The notes below the pieces were generated by a model. The model worked only from the letters and a program-made list of their open reading frames with translations, was not told the DNA's origin and did not search any database. Below, piece by piece: positions 18,347 to 26,544 of a stretch of DNA of 39,707 nucleotides. Position 1 is the stretch's first letter; each line of letters opens with the position of its first letter. This DNA is from Nitrospirota bacterium (lineage in GTDB: Bacteria > Nitrospirota > Thermodesulfovibrionia > Thermodesulfovibrionales > UBA6898), in NCBI GenBank assembly GCA_021814475.1, contig JAKAIE010000023.1:1-39707 (forward strand). Reading direction: 5' to 3'. The translations under genes and the position numbers were made by a program.

Positions 18347-19218
18347 GTCCTTTCTCCAAAGTTATTTAAGAAGTCCTGAATGTCTGCCAGTGGTATTAGA
18401 TTTTCTCGCTCCCGTTCCTGCTCCTTGAGCCGTAGAGCGGACCTCATTCTTGCTGTTTCCTCTTGATCCCTTCTTTCCTCGGCCGACACGTAGCCCTGAG
18501 GCCTATTCATTCCCCTCGTGGCAAGGGAGATGAAATGCCCTGTAGGGTTGTCAGGGGATTTCGAGCCGTGACTTAGTTGGTAAGCTGTCTGCCGGGCCAC
18601 CGAAAGAACATTCTCGATCCCTTTCTTGTTGATAAGATGAGTTAAAACGTTGTCCGGGATGTCTGCATAGGCAGGCGCGAGTGCCTTTCTGAGTTTCTGT
18701 ATTTCTTCTCCATCAACGACAACGGTTGCTGTTGTTGTTTCTTTAGATGATTCTTTTAACTGATTCTTTTTAACGGACTTATTGGTCCGTTCTTGACCGG
18801 ACATATCTGTCCGGTCTGGAGCGGTCATATATGTCCGGTCCGGATTTTCACACCCCCTACTTCCCCCTTTCCCAGAAGGATTCTTTTTCTTGTCTTTTCC
18901 CTCCATCCATGGATGCCATAGAAAACGATAGTGGTTGGTCTGATGCAGGCCGGCCTGAACAGTCTCGATCAACTCCGACTCTTCAAGTTCGCTCAGATAC
19001 CTTCTCACCTGCCGCTCCCCGGTTCCTATCTCCGAGGCGAGAGTTGATTGTCCCGGAAAGCACTCGCCGTCCTTGCCGGCGAATTGCGCCAGGCGGGCAT
19101 AACAGAGCTTGGCGCCCGGGGAGATCTCGGTCCGTTTTAGTAACCAGTTGGGAATGAAACTCCCCACAAAAAGGTTGTACGGATTGATGTATTTCTTTAT
19201 AATTTTATTAGCACTCAT
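18343..19218 (-). CDS. Lambda-O-like replication initiator with internal iterons
   Basis: A 291-residue protein. Residues 1-110 are a winged helix (LSPGAKL-like ISPGAKLCYARLAQF, then STLASEIGTGERQVRRYLSE), as in plasmid and phage helix-turn-helix initiators. A low-complexity linker (about 115-160) contains three eight-residue repeats of the pattern DRTxM, encoded by a 24-bp DNA repeat array. The C-terminal part includes a helical segment with LVIxxGxxNVLxVARQT-like LINKKGIENVLSVARQT. I chose the ATG at 19218; the open frame extends to a TTG at 19302 with no ribosome site. Binding domain, iterons inside the gene and then an AT-rich tract is the order found in lambda O. It heads the partition operon. 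Confidence 0.65.
   Translation of the reverse strand: MSANKIIKKYINPYNLFVGSFIPNWLLKRTEISPGAKLCYARLAQFAGKDGECFPGQSTLASEIGTGERQVRRYLSELEESELIETVQAGLHQTNHYRFLWHPWMEGKDKKKNPSGKGGSRGCENPDRTYMTAPDRTDMSGQERTNKSVKKNQLKESSKETTTATVVVDGEEIQKLRKALAPAYADIPDNVLTHLINKKGIENVLSVARQTAYQLSHGSKSPDNPTGHFISLATRGMNRPQGYVSAEERRDQEETARMRSALRLKEQERERENLIPLADIQDFLNNFGERT
18731..18772. other. AT-rich tract with two 13-bp repeats, possible unwinding element
   Basis: GATTCTTTT occurs at 18749-18757 and 18762-18770, giving a 13-bp period, within a T-rich stretch directly next to the iterons. The layout and the 13-bp repeat resemble origin unwinding elements. It is also coding sequence, so base bias from lysine-rich codons is an alternative. 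Confidence 0.4.
18773..18840. repeat. Three palindromic iterons, 24-bp period, putative replication origin
   Basis: Copy 1 (18773-18790) is ACGGAC-N6-GTCCGT. Copy 2 (18795-18816) is GACCGGACA-N4-TGTCCGGTC, a perfect 9-bp palindrome. Copy 3 (18819-18840) matches copy 2 at 19 of 22 positions. The centres lie exactly 24 bp apart. The array is inside the initiator gene, in the linker between its domains, and is the likely binding site of that initiator. Confidence 0.6.
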
Positions 19219-19256
19219 GATCTTGACCGCTCTGTGATGATCCAAAGATCGACTGT

Positions 19257-19314
19257 CATTCTGACTGCGTTTTCTCCTGAAACTTAAACTAATCGAGTTC
19301 AACGCAGACGAATG
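19257..19314. promoter_or_regulatory. Inverted repeat upstream of the initiator operon
   Basis: CATTC-TGA-CTGCGTT (19257-19271) is mirrored by AACGCAG-AC-GAATG (19301-19314) with 29 nt between. It lies in the leader just upstream of the initiator ATG, where an autoregulatory operator would be expected. No clear -10/-35 pair was seen. Confidence 0.35.
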
Positions 19315-19394
19315 TCAGAGAATAATTGGCTAATTAAATCAGGATGTTACGAAGGTCAGGAAAAATCAATATAAGCCGGGAAAGTGCAAATTCG

Positions 19395-19441
19395 GACTCT
19401 TAATCAGCGGGTCGCAAGTTCGAATCTTGCACGGCTCACCA
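19395..19441 (+). tRNA. 3' fragment of tRNA-Lys(CTT): attachment-site scar
   Basis: The sequence holds the anticodon loop CTCTTAA, the 3' anticodon arm TCAGC, a perfect T arm (GCAAG-TTCGAAT-CTTGC), the 3' acceptor strand ACGGCTC and an encoded ACCA end. The matching 5' half is absent: upstream bases cannot form a D arm, and the 5' anticodon strand (TCGGA) does not pair fully. This is the remnant left when an element recombines into a tRNA 3' end. The terminator just after it shows this is the original 3' end, so the element lies to the left. Confidence 0.8.
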
Positions 19442-19451
19442 GTAATCCCAA

Positions 19452-19483
19452 GGGGTTGCAGGGTTTCCTGCAATCCCTTTTTT
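19452..19483 (+). terminator. Native terminator of the tRNA-Lys gene
   Basis: GGGGTTGCAGG-GTTT-CCTGCAATCCC (one G-T pair) is followed by TTTTTT. It sits 10 nt after the tRNA 3' end. Confidence 0.85.
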
Positions 19484-19827
19484 CTTTCCTAAACCAACCG
19501 ATTGTCAGAAAATTGCAAGAAATTATCCGTCCGTCCCGTTTCCTTCCCTGTCAAGGCAGGTTACGCCATAAACCTCTCCATCATCTCCTCAAACCAGAAG
19601 AAGGTCTCTTAGTGTCAAAAACTTCTCCGTTTTGTCCTTGAGCAAGTGGGGTGAAAACGGGGTGGCTCAAGGCTCCTGAAAAATCACAACACCCATCGGG
19701 TTCATTACGTCCGGCAGCCTTTTCAGCGCGAACCGGATTTTGACGTAACAAGCTTTAATTGCGATTTCGGTGAAATCTTGGCTCGGGCAAAAAGGCCGTC
19801 ATAAGGCTTGATAAAGCTAAGCCATTT

Positions 19828-19861
19828 CCTTACAATACAGGTAAGGATATAACTTCCTTAC
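19828..19861. promoter_or_regulatory. Operator-like repeats before the toxin-antitoxin genes
   Basis: CCTTAC (19828) and GTAAGG (19841) form an inverted repeat with a 7-nt spacer, and a further CCTTAC lies at 19856. AbrB-type antitoxins usually repress their own promoter, so this is a plausible operator. Confidence 0.35.
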
Positions 19862-19874
19862 TATGAGGTGAACC

Positions 19875-20102
19875 ATGATAGTTGCAAAGGTAACATCCAA
19901 AGGACAGGTAACGATTCCCAAGAAGGTCAGGGACAGACTGGGAGTGCATCCAGGTGAGGATGTGGGTTTTGAGGAAAAAGAAGGAGTTATCGTGATAACA
20001 AAGGCGGTGACGAAATCACCCTTTGATAAATGGGTGGGAAGACTGGCAAAGCTTGAAGGACTGAAGAGTGATGACCTTGTAAAGGAGCTTCGAGGCCATT
20101 GA
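19875..20102 (+). CDS. AbrB/MazE-family antitoxin
   Basis: A 75-residue protein. Residues 1-45 form the swapped-hairpin AbrB DNA-binding domain (AKVTSKGQVTIPKKVRDRLG, then GEDVGFEE). The rest is a helix that should bind the toxin. GAGGTG lies just before the ATG. The stop overlaps the TTG start of the toxin gene. Typical of VapB-like antitoxins that neutralise the PIN nuclease and repress the operon. Confidence 0.85.
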   Translation: MIVAKVTSKGQVTIPKKVRDRLGVHPGEDVGFEEKEGVIVITKAVTKSPFDKWVGRLAKLEGLKSDDLVKELRGH

Positions 20103-20578
20103 TTACTGCTATTGATACCAACATCCTGTTCGATATCCTTATTCCGGGAGAGTCCCACTCCGAGTCCTCAAAAAAACTATTGGACAGGCATTTGGCAAAC
20201 GGCAAACTGATCTTGTGTGAAGTGGTATTTGCCGAGCTTGCCGCCCGGTTTCCATCAGAGCAGGAATTGAAGTTATTTCTTGCGGAAACAAGCATGAGAC
20301 TTGTCCCCTCCAATGAAAAGTCGCTTCACATAGCCGGAATGCGCTGGGCAGAATATGCACGGAAAAGCAAAGGGAATCAGTTCTCCTGCTCTGTCTGCGG
20401 CAAGAGTTTTTCAATGCATTGCCCGCACTGCAAAGCCTTGGTAACAAAGCGGCAGATTGTCCTAAGTGATTTTCTAATAGGGGCACATGCGCTTGAACAT
20501 GCGGACTGTCTGCTGTCGCGGGACCTTGGGATATATAAAAACAATTTTAGGGATTTGAAGGTTATAAGTGGGAAGTAG
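20099..20578 (+). CDS. VapC-like PIN toxin with a zinc-ribbon-like insert
   Basis: The PIN acidic residues are in place: IDTNILFD near the start, E in CEVVFAELAA, D in VLSDFLIGAHA and D in LLSRDLGIY. PIN toxins cleave specific RNAs. Between the third helix and the VLSDFLIGA motif there is an insert with CSVCGKSF and HCPHCK (residues about 99-114), a four-cysteine zinc-ribbon-like knuckle not usual in VapC. The start is a TTG overlapping the antitoxin stop (TTGA), which is the only fitting start for the first catalytic aspartate. Confidence 0.8.
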   Translation: MITAIDTNILFDILIPGESHSESSKKLLDRHLANGKLILCEVVFAELAARFPSEQELKLFLAETSMRLVPSNEKSLHIAGMRWAEYARKSKGNQFSCSVCGKSFSMHCPHCKALVTKRQIVLSDFLIGAHALEHADCLLSRDLGIYKNNFRDLKVISGK

Positions 20579-20667
20579 GGTCTTTGAACTTCTGGCTAAA
20601 GGGCCGCTGATTTTGAAGAAGGGCTTGAATACAGGCCTGCATTAATTTCGGGAGAGAGGATATCGGT

Positions 20668-21150
20668 ATGATGAAAAAAGGATGGTTGGTGCTTCTGGTC
20701 TGTGTGAGTTTCGTGTCGCTTTTCTTTGTGGACGGGCGCGCCGTCGCAGCGGGTTCAGGCAAGGTAATCTCCGGGAAGAATGAATATGGGGGCAAAACGG
20801 TCGAGACCGTTTACGCCGGCAAGAATGTCAAGGAAGCGAAGAAGGGCAGGATCAGGATGGCCATGTCCCCCCAGGAAAAGATACAGAAAGATATCACCTA
20901 TTTTGACGGGAAAGGGAAGAAGGTCAAGGTAGAGAGTTTTTACTCGCCGCAGTACACTGCAAGTTCAGGGGCTGAAAGGCGTATCGCTTTTTTTAGCGCC
21001 AACGGGGAACTGACGAAGATGGAAAAATATTTTCCGGCGTCATACGCGGCAGCAAGGGGTTTCGACAGGACGGTCGTCTATTACGATATGAAGAATAAAC
21101 GGACGAAGACCGAATATTACAAGGATTCGAAGCTGGTGAAACCAAAATGA
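20668..21150 (+). CDS. Exported hypothetical protein with three aromatic/charged repeats
   Basis: A 160-residue protein with a signal peptide (MMKKGWLVLLVCVSFVSLFF, cut near VAAG). The mature part has three related repeats built around ITYFDGKGKKVKVE, IAFFSANGELTKME and VVYYDMKNKRTKTE, each followed by a short linker. These look like two-stranded hairpin repeats of the MORN/wall-associated type. No enzyme motif. GAGAGAGGA lies upstream of the start. Function unknown. Confidence 0.6.
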   Translation: MMKKGWLVLLVCVSFVSLFFVDGRAVAAGSGKVISGKNEYGGKTVETVYAGKNVKEAKKGRIRMAMSPQEKIQKDITYFDGKGKKVKVESFYSPQYTASSGAERRIAFFSANGELTKMEKYFPASYAAARGFDRTVVYYDMKNKRTKTEYYKDSKLVKPK

Positions 21151-21231
21151 CCGAGCCGGTCGCGTGACCGTACCCGGGGAGTCGCCAGCCTCAAACGGGA
21201 ACGGTCAGCGAGCTCTTTCCTTTTTGCCTCC

Positions 21232-21260
21232 TTGACTTGAGCGCTTTTCTCTGACATAAT
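21232..21260 (+). promoter_or_regulatory. Sigma-70-type promoter
   Basis: TTGACT (21232-21237), 17-nt spacer and CATAAT (21255-21260), 66 nt upstream of the gene at 21326. Confidence 0.65.
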
Positions 21261-21280
21261 TAAAACAAGTTAATTATAGT

Positions 21281-21300
21281 AAATACTGTTTATAGTATTT
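21281..21300. repeat. Palindrome in the leader of the 126-residue gene
   Basis: AAATACT-N6-AGTATTT lies just downstream of the predicted transcription start. It is a candidate operator or leader hairpin. Confidence 0.4.
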
Positions 21301-21325
21301 TATTTGAAGGAGAGGAGGCCGGAAC

Positions 21326-21706
21326 ATGAAGAGAGAGCAGGCGTATTCCCTTTCCTGTGTGCTGGTTTTCCTTATGAGTGCTCCTGCGTTGGCTGCGAAT
21401 GTTTCCTGCAGTGATCCGGCGGCCAGGGTCAGGGTCACCGAAAGCATCAGTTTTGCTTCACCGTATTGTTATACCACCATCACTGAGGCCTATGCGAGCT
21501 GGTATTCTCTTGATCTGTATGCCCGTGATTCGAAGATGACCGATGCAGGACTTACGCTTGATTATTCTCCGGACGCGGAAACGATCACTCTGCACGGGGG
21601 GGACGATGCCAACTGGAATCCTACTTCAGGTTATACGACCGTCACCGGGCCCGTGATTGTTTCGGGGGTCTCCAGTATAGCGATCGACAGGATAATCATA
21701 GAGTAG
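21326..21706 (+). CDS. Small secreted protein with the C-terminal module of the multicopper oxidase
   Basis: A 126-residue protein with a signal peptide cut near ALAANVSC. The last 50 residues (ITLHGGDDANW, then TTVTGPVIVSG and IDRIIIE) parallel the end of the multicopper oxidase encoded next ([11 protein letters not shown], then [11 protein letters not shown] and IDRYIIQ). The pattern is hxLxGGxDxxF followed by a strand pair and an isoleucine-rich last strand. The module recurs at the ends of secreted proteins in Geobacter-like bacteria, as far as I recall. GGAGAGGAGG-type ribosome site upstream. Function unknown; perhaps a surface anchor or assembly module. Confidence 0.6.
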   Translation: MKREQAYSLSCVLVFLMSAPALAANVSCSDPAARVRVTESISFASPYCYTTITEAYASWYSLDLYARDSKMTDAGLTLDYSPDAETITLHGGDDANWNPTSGYTTVTGPVIVSGVSSIAIDRIIIE

Positions 21707-21778
21707 GCCTGGCGGTCTGTAAGCCAAGCCCTACAGGCATGGGGATTTGAACTTACAGGGGAAGAGGCGTCACCCTGA

Positions 21779-21808
21779 TTTAAAGTGATCAGTTTCTCAA
21801 CATATAAT
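21779..21808 (+). promoter_or_regulatory. Possible promoter for the multicopper oxidase gene
   Basis: TATAAT (21803-21808) with a poor -35 (TTTAAA, 18-nt spacing). Only the -10 is convincing. Confidence 0.3.
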
Positions 21809-21951
21809 GATGAATACCTGTCAGGTGTCGAAGGCAGGGTGCTACCACCACTCAGAAAAGACCAGGATGACGGGCCGCGGAAGTCAGGACTAATCCCGGC
21901 GATAAAAGAATAATGTCAGATGAAAGATCCGATAACAGGAGGAGGAACAGC

Positions 21952-24900
21952 ATGACGAAAAGCAGGGTAGTGGTCCTTTTGAGTTTGCTATTGCTGGCAG
22001 CTGCCAGCCCGTGGGGGCTGAATACGGCCGAGGCAGGGCCGGGATATGCGCTCTGTCCCCAGGGGCAGGTCTGCCCGCAGGGCAGTGGTTTCGGCACATG
22101 GTACGCCAACAGTCCGGCCGGGTTCAGAACCTATGGCGGTACAACCTTTTACACCGGAGCGCCACTGAGGAAATTCATCGATCCCGTGCCGGGTCTGTGT
22201 ACACCGGGATCTCTGCTCCCCAATGACTGCATCCCCGTAGCCATTCCTGATACGACGACGTATTCCGGGTCTGACTATTATGTCATTGGCCTTAGGGATT
22301 ACACCCAGCAGATGCATACCGACCTTCCAAAGGCCACCAAGCTCAGGGGGTATTATCAGGTCAATACGACCGACCCGAATGCGAGTGTCAACCATTATCT
22401 CGGGCCTCTTATCCTTGCCCGGAAGGACAGGCCTGTGCGTCTGTTGTTCGAAAACCAGCTCAGTACAGGTACGGCGGGCGACCTCTTTATCCCTGTGGAT
22501 ACAACAACCATGGGCGCCGGAGCCTGTCCTTCAGGGGGCTCTTTCACTCAGAACCGCAGCGTTATCCACCTTCACGGGGGAAATACGCCGTGGATCAGCG
22601 ACGGTACTCCCCATCAGTGGATCACCCCTGCAGGTGAGGCCGGCACCTGCCTCAAGGGAGCGAGCTTCCAGAACGTGCCCGATATGGTGGCAGGGGTGAA
22701 CTGTGCGGCAACCCCTCAGTCAGCCTGTATCACCCCGTCCAACGGAGACGGCAAGGGGACGTATTTTTATACAAATCAGCAGAGCGCGCGGCTGATGTTT
22801 TATCACGACCACGCATACGGCATAACCCGCCTCAACGTCTATGCCGGAGAGGCGGCAGGTTACCTGATATACGATCAGTACGAAAAGGACATGCTTGAGG
22901 GCACCAATGTCACGAACATTAACCCCTCGGGCGCCAGGATCCTGCCGAACCTCGGCGGGGTGTATGAATTCGGCATCCCTCTTGTCATACAGGACAAGAC
23001 CTTCGTCCCCTGGGACGTGGATGTGCAGGATTCCCTCTGGAACAAAGACAAGCTTGGGAATCCGAGGAGCTGGGGGCTGCCCGGAGACCTCTGGTTCCCG
23101 CATGTCTACGAGCCGAACCAGATGCCGCTCGACATAGGAGGCGCAAACCCCTTTGGAAGATGGGACTATGGTCCCTGGTTCTGGCCGCCGGTCATCCTGG
23201 ACCCTGCCAAATCAACCCTTCCCGAGCCCTCGATGGTGCCCGAGGCCTTTATGGACACCCCCGTCATAAATGGAAAGGCCTATCCTTATCTCGACGTGCA
23301 GCCTATGGCGTATCGTTTCCGCATTCTGAATGCGGCCAATGACAGGACGATGAACCTGTCGTTCTTTGTGGCGGAGCCGCTGCATATAAGTGTTGTTGAT
23401 GGCGGCTCAGGCTATACGGCTGCGCCTGCTGTCACGATAGTCGGGGGCGGCTGCAGCGGCCTGACCGCGACTGCGACCGTATCCTCCGGAGTTGTCACGA
23501 ACATTACTATCACGAATAGTGGCGGCGGCTATACCACCGTCCCGACGGTGACGATCACCGGCGGGGGAGGCACAGGGGCTACCGCAATTGCCCTGATGAA
23601 GCAGGGCGTCGTGGACCAGATAGCTATGACGAACGGCGGCAGCGGGTATACCTCCGCTCCTACGGTCACAATTACCACCCCGCCGGCCCCGGGTATCCCG
23701 GCTGCCGCTACCGCAAGCATTACGCCCGGAGGTGTGGTTACCTCCATCGCGGTTGCTGGCGCCGGCAGTTGTACCTCCAATCCCGCGATAACCGTTGCGC
23801 CGCCCTCCGGGGCCGGAACCCAGGCCTCGGCGCTGGCCTCGGTCAATACCGAGATAAAGATGGTCCCTGCTGCGGTGCATACCGCGACGTCGACCCCGCC
23901 GCTCTGCTCCACCCCGACGCTGACCCGTGATGCGGGACTCGCCATTGCCGCGCTCGATCCCACGACCGGGATGCCGCTGAATGCAACAGGCCTGCCTTCC
24001 AGCTGCTGGCCGACGTCGTGGCCCACGGACGGAAGAGATGGCGGTGTGCCTGATCCTGCTTATGCCGGGCCGTCGATCATCCAGATAGGAACCGAAGGAG
24101 GGTTCCTGCCTGAGCCTGTGGTGATCCCTCCCACGCCTGTCGGCTACGACTACAACCGCAGAAATATTGTCGTGCTGAATGTCCTGAACAAGTCGCTTAT
24201 GATGGGGCCTGCGGAACGCGCAGATATAGTAGTGGATTTCACTGCCTTTGCCGGCAAGACGGTTATTCTCTATAATGACGGGCCAGCGCCGATTCCCGGT
24301 ATTGACCCCAGGTACGACTATTACACGGATGACCCGGATTATTCCTCCACGGGCGGAGCCCCCTCGACCCGGGCTGGAGAAGGCCCCAACATGAGGACGC
24401 TTATGCAGTTCCGGGTGGCTGCAAACGCCCCCACCCCCACTGCGTTTAATTTGTCTGCGCTTCAGACTGTGCTGCCCGCGGCCTTTGCCGCTTCACAGCC
24501 GCCTGTCCATGTGCCTGAGACAACCTACCCGGCGCCAAATAAAGCAGTGACAGACACGTATTCGAGGATACAGGATTACTCCCTGACCTTCACCCCGCTG
24601 AACCTGACCGACGGCGGCCAGGCGATCAGGACGGTGACCGTCACAAACGGAGGCTCCGGTTATTCATCAGCTCCCTCAGTCACCATTACCGGAGGCGGCG
24701 GGGCAAATGCCACCGCGACAGCGACGGTTGCGGGTGGCGTGGTTACCGGAGTCACGATCACCAGCGGCGGGTCAGGTTACACCTCCGATCCGACGGTGAC
24801 CTTCGGTGGTCCGGGCAGCGGAGCCTCCGCTGTTGCGAATTTCGAACAGAGAACGCTCGCGATGCAGTCGAAGGCGATACAGGAACTCTGGGACCCTTAC

Positions 24901-26475
24901 GGACGCATGAACGCGACACTGGGAATCGAGCTCCCGTTTACGAACAACAATATCCAGACTACAATACCGCTGGGGTACATTGATCCGCCGACCGAGATCG
25001 TGCCCGAGGGCCAGTTGCAGCTCTGGAAGATTACGCATAACGGGGTCGATACACATCCAGTACACTTCCACCTCTACAATGTGCAGGTGATCAACCGCGT
25101 CGGCTGGGACGGCGCGATCCGGCCTCCGGAGGACAACGAACTCGGGTGGAAGGAGACGGTCAGGATGAATCCTCTCGAGGATATTGTGGTTGCGCTCCAG
25201 CCGAAGACCCAGTCCGCGCTGCCGTTTACGGTTCCCCTGAGCAGCCGCGTTGATGATACAACCACTGCCGAAGGAGCGAGCATTCTCAATACCCTGATCG
25301 ATCCGTTCGGAACTTTGGGCGGCACGAACCCCGGCAGCACCATCCCGACGTTCGTGAATAACAAATTGGACTTCGGGTGGGAATATATCTGGCATTGTCA
25401 TATCCTTGGCCATGAAGAGAACGACTTTATGAGGTCTTTCATCATGCTCGTTCCGACGGCAGGGCCTACCGCGCCGACATCGCTCGTGTCAGCCCCGAAT
25501 GTGAACGGCAATGCGATCAACCTGACCTGGACAGATACCACCCCCCTGGCCATAGATGCGAACCTGGTAAACTCCACTGTTCCCCTTGACCGGGATGCAA
25601 AGATCGGGTTCAGGATAGAGCGGTGCACAGGCTCCGGGTGCTCGAACTACAGTCCGATCGCCAAGGTCCTTGCAAGCTGCACACTGCCGCCACCGCAGGC
25701 AACGCTGCCGCCCACGTGGCCGTGCAACTACGACCCTCTCAACCCGTGGGTGAATTATAACTATACAGACTCAGCGGTGACTCCGGGGACGACGTACGGG
25801 TATCGCATCGTTTCGTATAATGCTTTCGGAGACTCCCCGACGGATGCAACCTCGACCGGGACCCTGGCCTCCGTAGCACCGGCAACTGCGGTCAGCCTTA
25901 CCCCTGACCAGCCGAGTCCTCATCTCGTGGGTACAGCTGTTAAATTTACTGCAACAGTGGTCACGCCGGGGCCGTCGCCTGCATATCAGTATCGGTTCTG
26001 GCTGGCGGCCGGGGCCGGTGCCCCGGCAATGGTTCAGGATTACGGCTACACGGACAACTGGGTAATGCCGGCGACGACTCTGCAGGGCACTTATACAGTG
26101 TCGGTTGACGTGCGGAGCAGTCTTGCCTCTGCAGTGCCCGATACCTCCACTTCCGTGGGTTATCAGGTCATACTGCCTCCTGTCACGGGAGCGGGGGTTG
26201 TCCTGAATGTGCGTACCGGGACAAAGTATCCGACGATTACGGCTGCACTTGCCGGAGGCATTCAGGCGAATGATACCCTGGAGACGATGGGGGTGCTGTT
26301 CTACAGTGAACCTGCCAATATGGTTGATGTGACGTTTGCGGGACTCGTGAACCTCAGCGGAGGCTGGGATGCAGGCTTCAGCACAAACCAGTTTTATATG
26401 ACGCCTCTTAAGGGGGCGCTGACGGTCGATGCGACCGGCGGACCGCTGGTCATCGACAGGTATATCATCCAGTAA
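21952..26475 (+). CDS. Giant secreted multicopper oxidase (OmpB-like architecture)
   Basis: A 1507-residue exported protein. All four copper motifs are present: HLHGG (about 205), YHDHAYG (about 285), HPVHFH (about 1035) and [13 protein letters not shown] (about 1148), whose final Met is the type 1 axial ligand. Two blocks of glycine-rich repeats (pattern [19 protein letters not shown]) interrupt the cupredoxin domains at about 478-633 and 894-963. After the oxidase come a fibronectin III-like domain (about 1160-1310), an Ig-like stretch and a C-terminal module shared with the previous gene. The start at 21952 has AGGAGGAGG 6 nt upstream and a clean signal peptide. The architecture recalls Geobacter OmpB, implicated in metal-oxide respiration; substrate (Fe, Mn or other) cannot be told from sequence. 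Confidence 0.85.
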   Translation: MTKSRVVVLLSLLLLAAASPWGLNTAEAGPGYALCPQGQVCPQGSGFGTWYANSPAGFRTYGGTTFYTGAPLRKFIDPVPGLCTPGSLLPNDCIPVAIPDTTTYSGSDYYVIGLRDYTQQMHTDLPKATKLRGYYQVNTTDPNASVNHYLGPLILARKDRPVRLLFENQLSTGTAGDLFIPVDTTTMGAGACPSGGSFTQNRSVIHLHGGNTPWISDGTPHQWITPAGEAGTCLKGASFQNVPDMVAGVNCAATPQSACITPSNGDGKGTYFYTNQQSARLMFYHDHAYGITRLNVYAGEAAGYLIYDQYEKDMLEGTNVTNINPSGARILPNLGGVYEFGIPLVIQDKTFVPWDVDVQDSLWNKDKLGNPRSWGLPGDLWFPHVYEPNQMPLDIGGANPFGRWDYGPWFWPPVILDPAKSTLPEPSMVPEAFMDTPVINGKAYPYLDVQPMAYRFRILNAANDRTMNLSFFVAEPLHISVVDGGSGYTAAPAVTIVGGGCSGLTATATVSSGVVTNITITNSGGGYTTVPTVTITGGGGTGATAIALMKQGVVDQIAMTNGGSGYTSAPTVTITTPPAPGIPAAATASITPGGVVTSIAVAGAGSCTSNPAITVAPPSGAGTQASALASVNTEIKMVPAAVHTATSTPPLCSTPTLTRDAGLAIAALDPTTGMPLNATGLPSSCWPTSWPTDGRDGGVPDPAYAGPSIIQIGTEGGFLPEPVVIPPTPVGYDYNRRNIVVLNVLNKSLMMGPAERADIVVDFTAFAGKTVILYNDGPAPIPGIDPRYDYYTDDPDYSSTGGAPSTRAGEGPNMRTLMQFRVAANAPTPTAFNLSALQTVLPAAFAASQPPVHVPETTYPAPNKAVTDTYSRIQDYSLTFTPLNLTDGGQAIRTVTVTNGGSGYSSAPSVTITGGGGANATATATVAGGVVTGVTITSGGSGYTSDPTVTFGGPGSGASAVANFEQRTLAMQSKAIQELWDPYGRMNATLGIELPFTNNNIQTTIPLGYIDPPTEIVPEGQLQLWKITHNGVDTHPVHFHLYNVQVINRVGWDGAIRPPEDNELGWKETVRMNPLEDIVVALQPKTQSALPFTVPLSSRVDDTTTAEGASILNTLIDPFGTLGGTNPGSTIPTFVNNKLDFGWEYIWHCHILGHEENDFMRSFIMLVPTAGPTAPTSLVSAPNVNGNAINLTWTDTTPLAIDANLVNSTVPLDRDAKIGFRIERCTGSGCSNYSPIAKVLASCTLPPPQATLPPTWPCNYDPLNPWVNYNYTDSAVTPGTTYGYRIVSYNAFGDSPTDATSTGTLASVAPATAVSLTPDQPSPHLVGTAVKFTATVVTPGPSPAYQYRFWLAAGAGAPAMVQDYGYTDNWVMPATTLQGTYTVSVDVRSSLASAVPDTSTSVGYQVILPPVTGAGVVLNVRTGTKYPTITAALAGGIQANDTLETMGVLFYSEPANMVDVTFAGLVNLSGGWDAGFSTNQFYMTPLKGALTVDATGGPLVIDRYIIQ

Positions 26476-26493
26476 CCCTTAGTTGATGTGGCA

Positions 26494-26531
26494 CAAAAGA
26501 GGGGCGGCCGAACAGGGCCGCCCCTCTTTTG
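26494..26531 (+). terminator. Strong hairpin terminator after the multicopper oxidase
   Basis: A perfect 16-bp stem (26494-26509 with 26516-26531), loop GAACAG, ends in CTTTTG. The A/T ends of the stem allow action on either strand. It lies only 13 nt before the protease start codon. Confidence 0.8.
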
Positions 26532-26544
26532 TTATTATTAGAAG

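Larger units (their letters stand above)
19442..19874. other. Intergenic region right of the att scar
   Basis: After the tRNA terminator (19452-19483) I see no gene, no integrase fragment and no insertion-sequence end in this stretch. The last 50 bp hold the repeats upstream of the AbrB gene. Confidence 0.5.

Noticed and set aside
1-19441. Integrase or transposase for the island
   Set aside because: None of the visible genes has tyrosine or serine recombinase motifs. It must lie outside the window if present.
19384-19641. An 85-codon plus-strand open frame
   Set aside because: It reads through the tRNA-Lys fragment and its terminator and has no ribosome site.
23386-24840. Repeat array as a mobile or CRISPR-like element
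   Set aside because: The repeats are in frame and encode a degenerate glycine-rich protein repeat; no constant spacer or direct-repeat structure.
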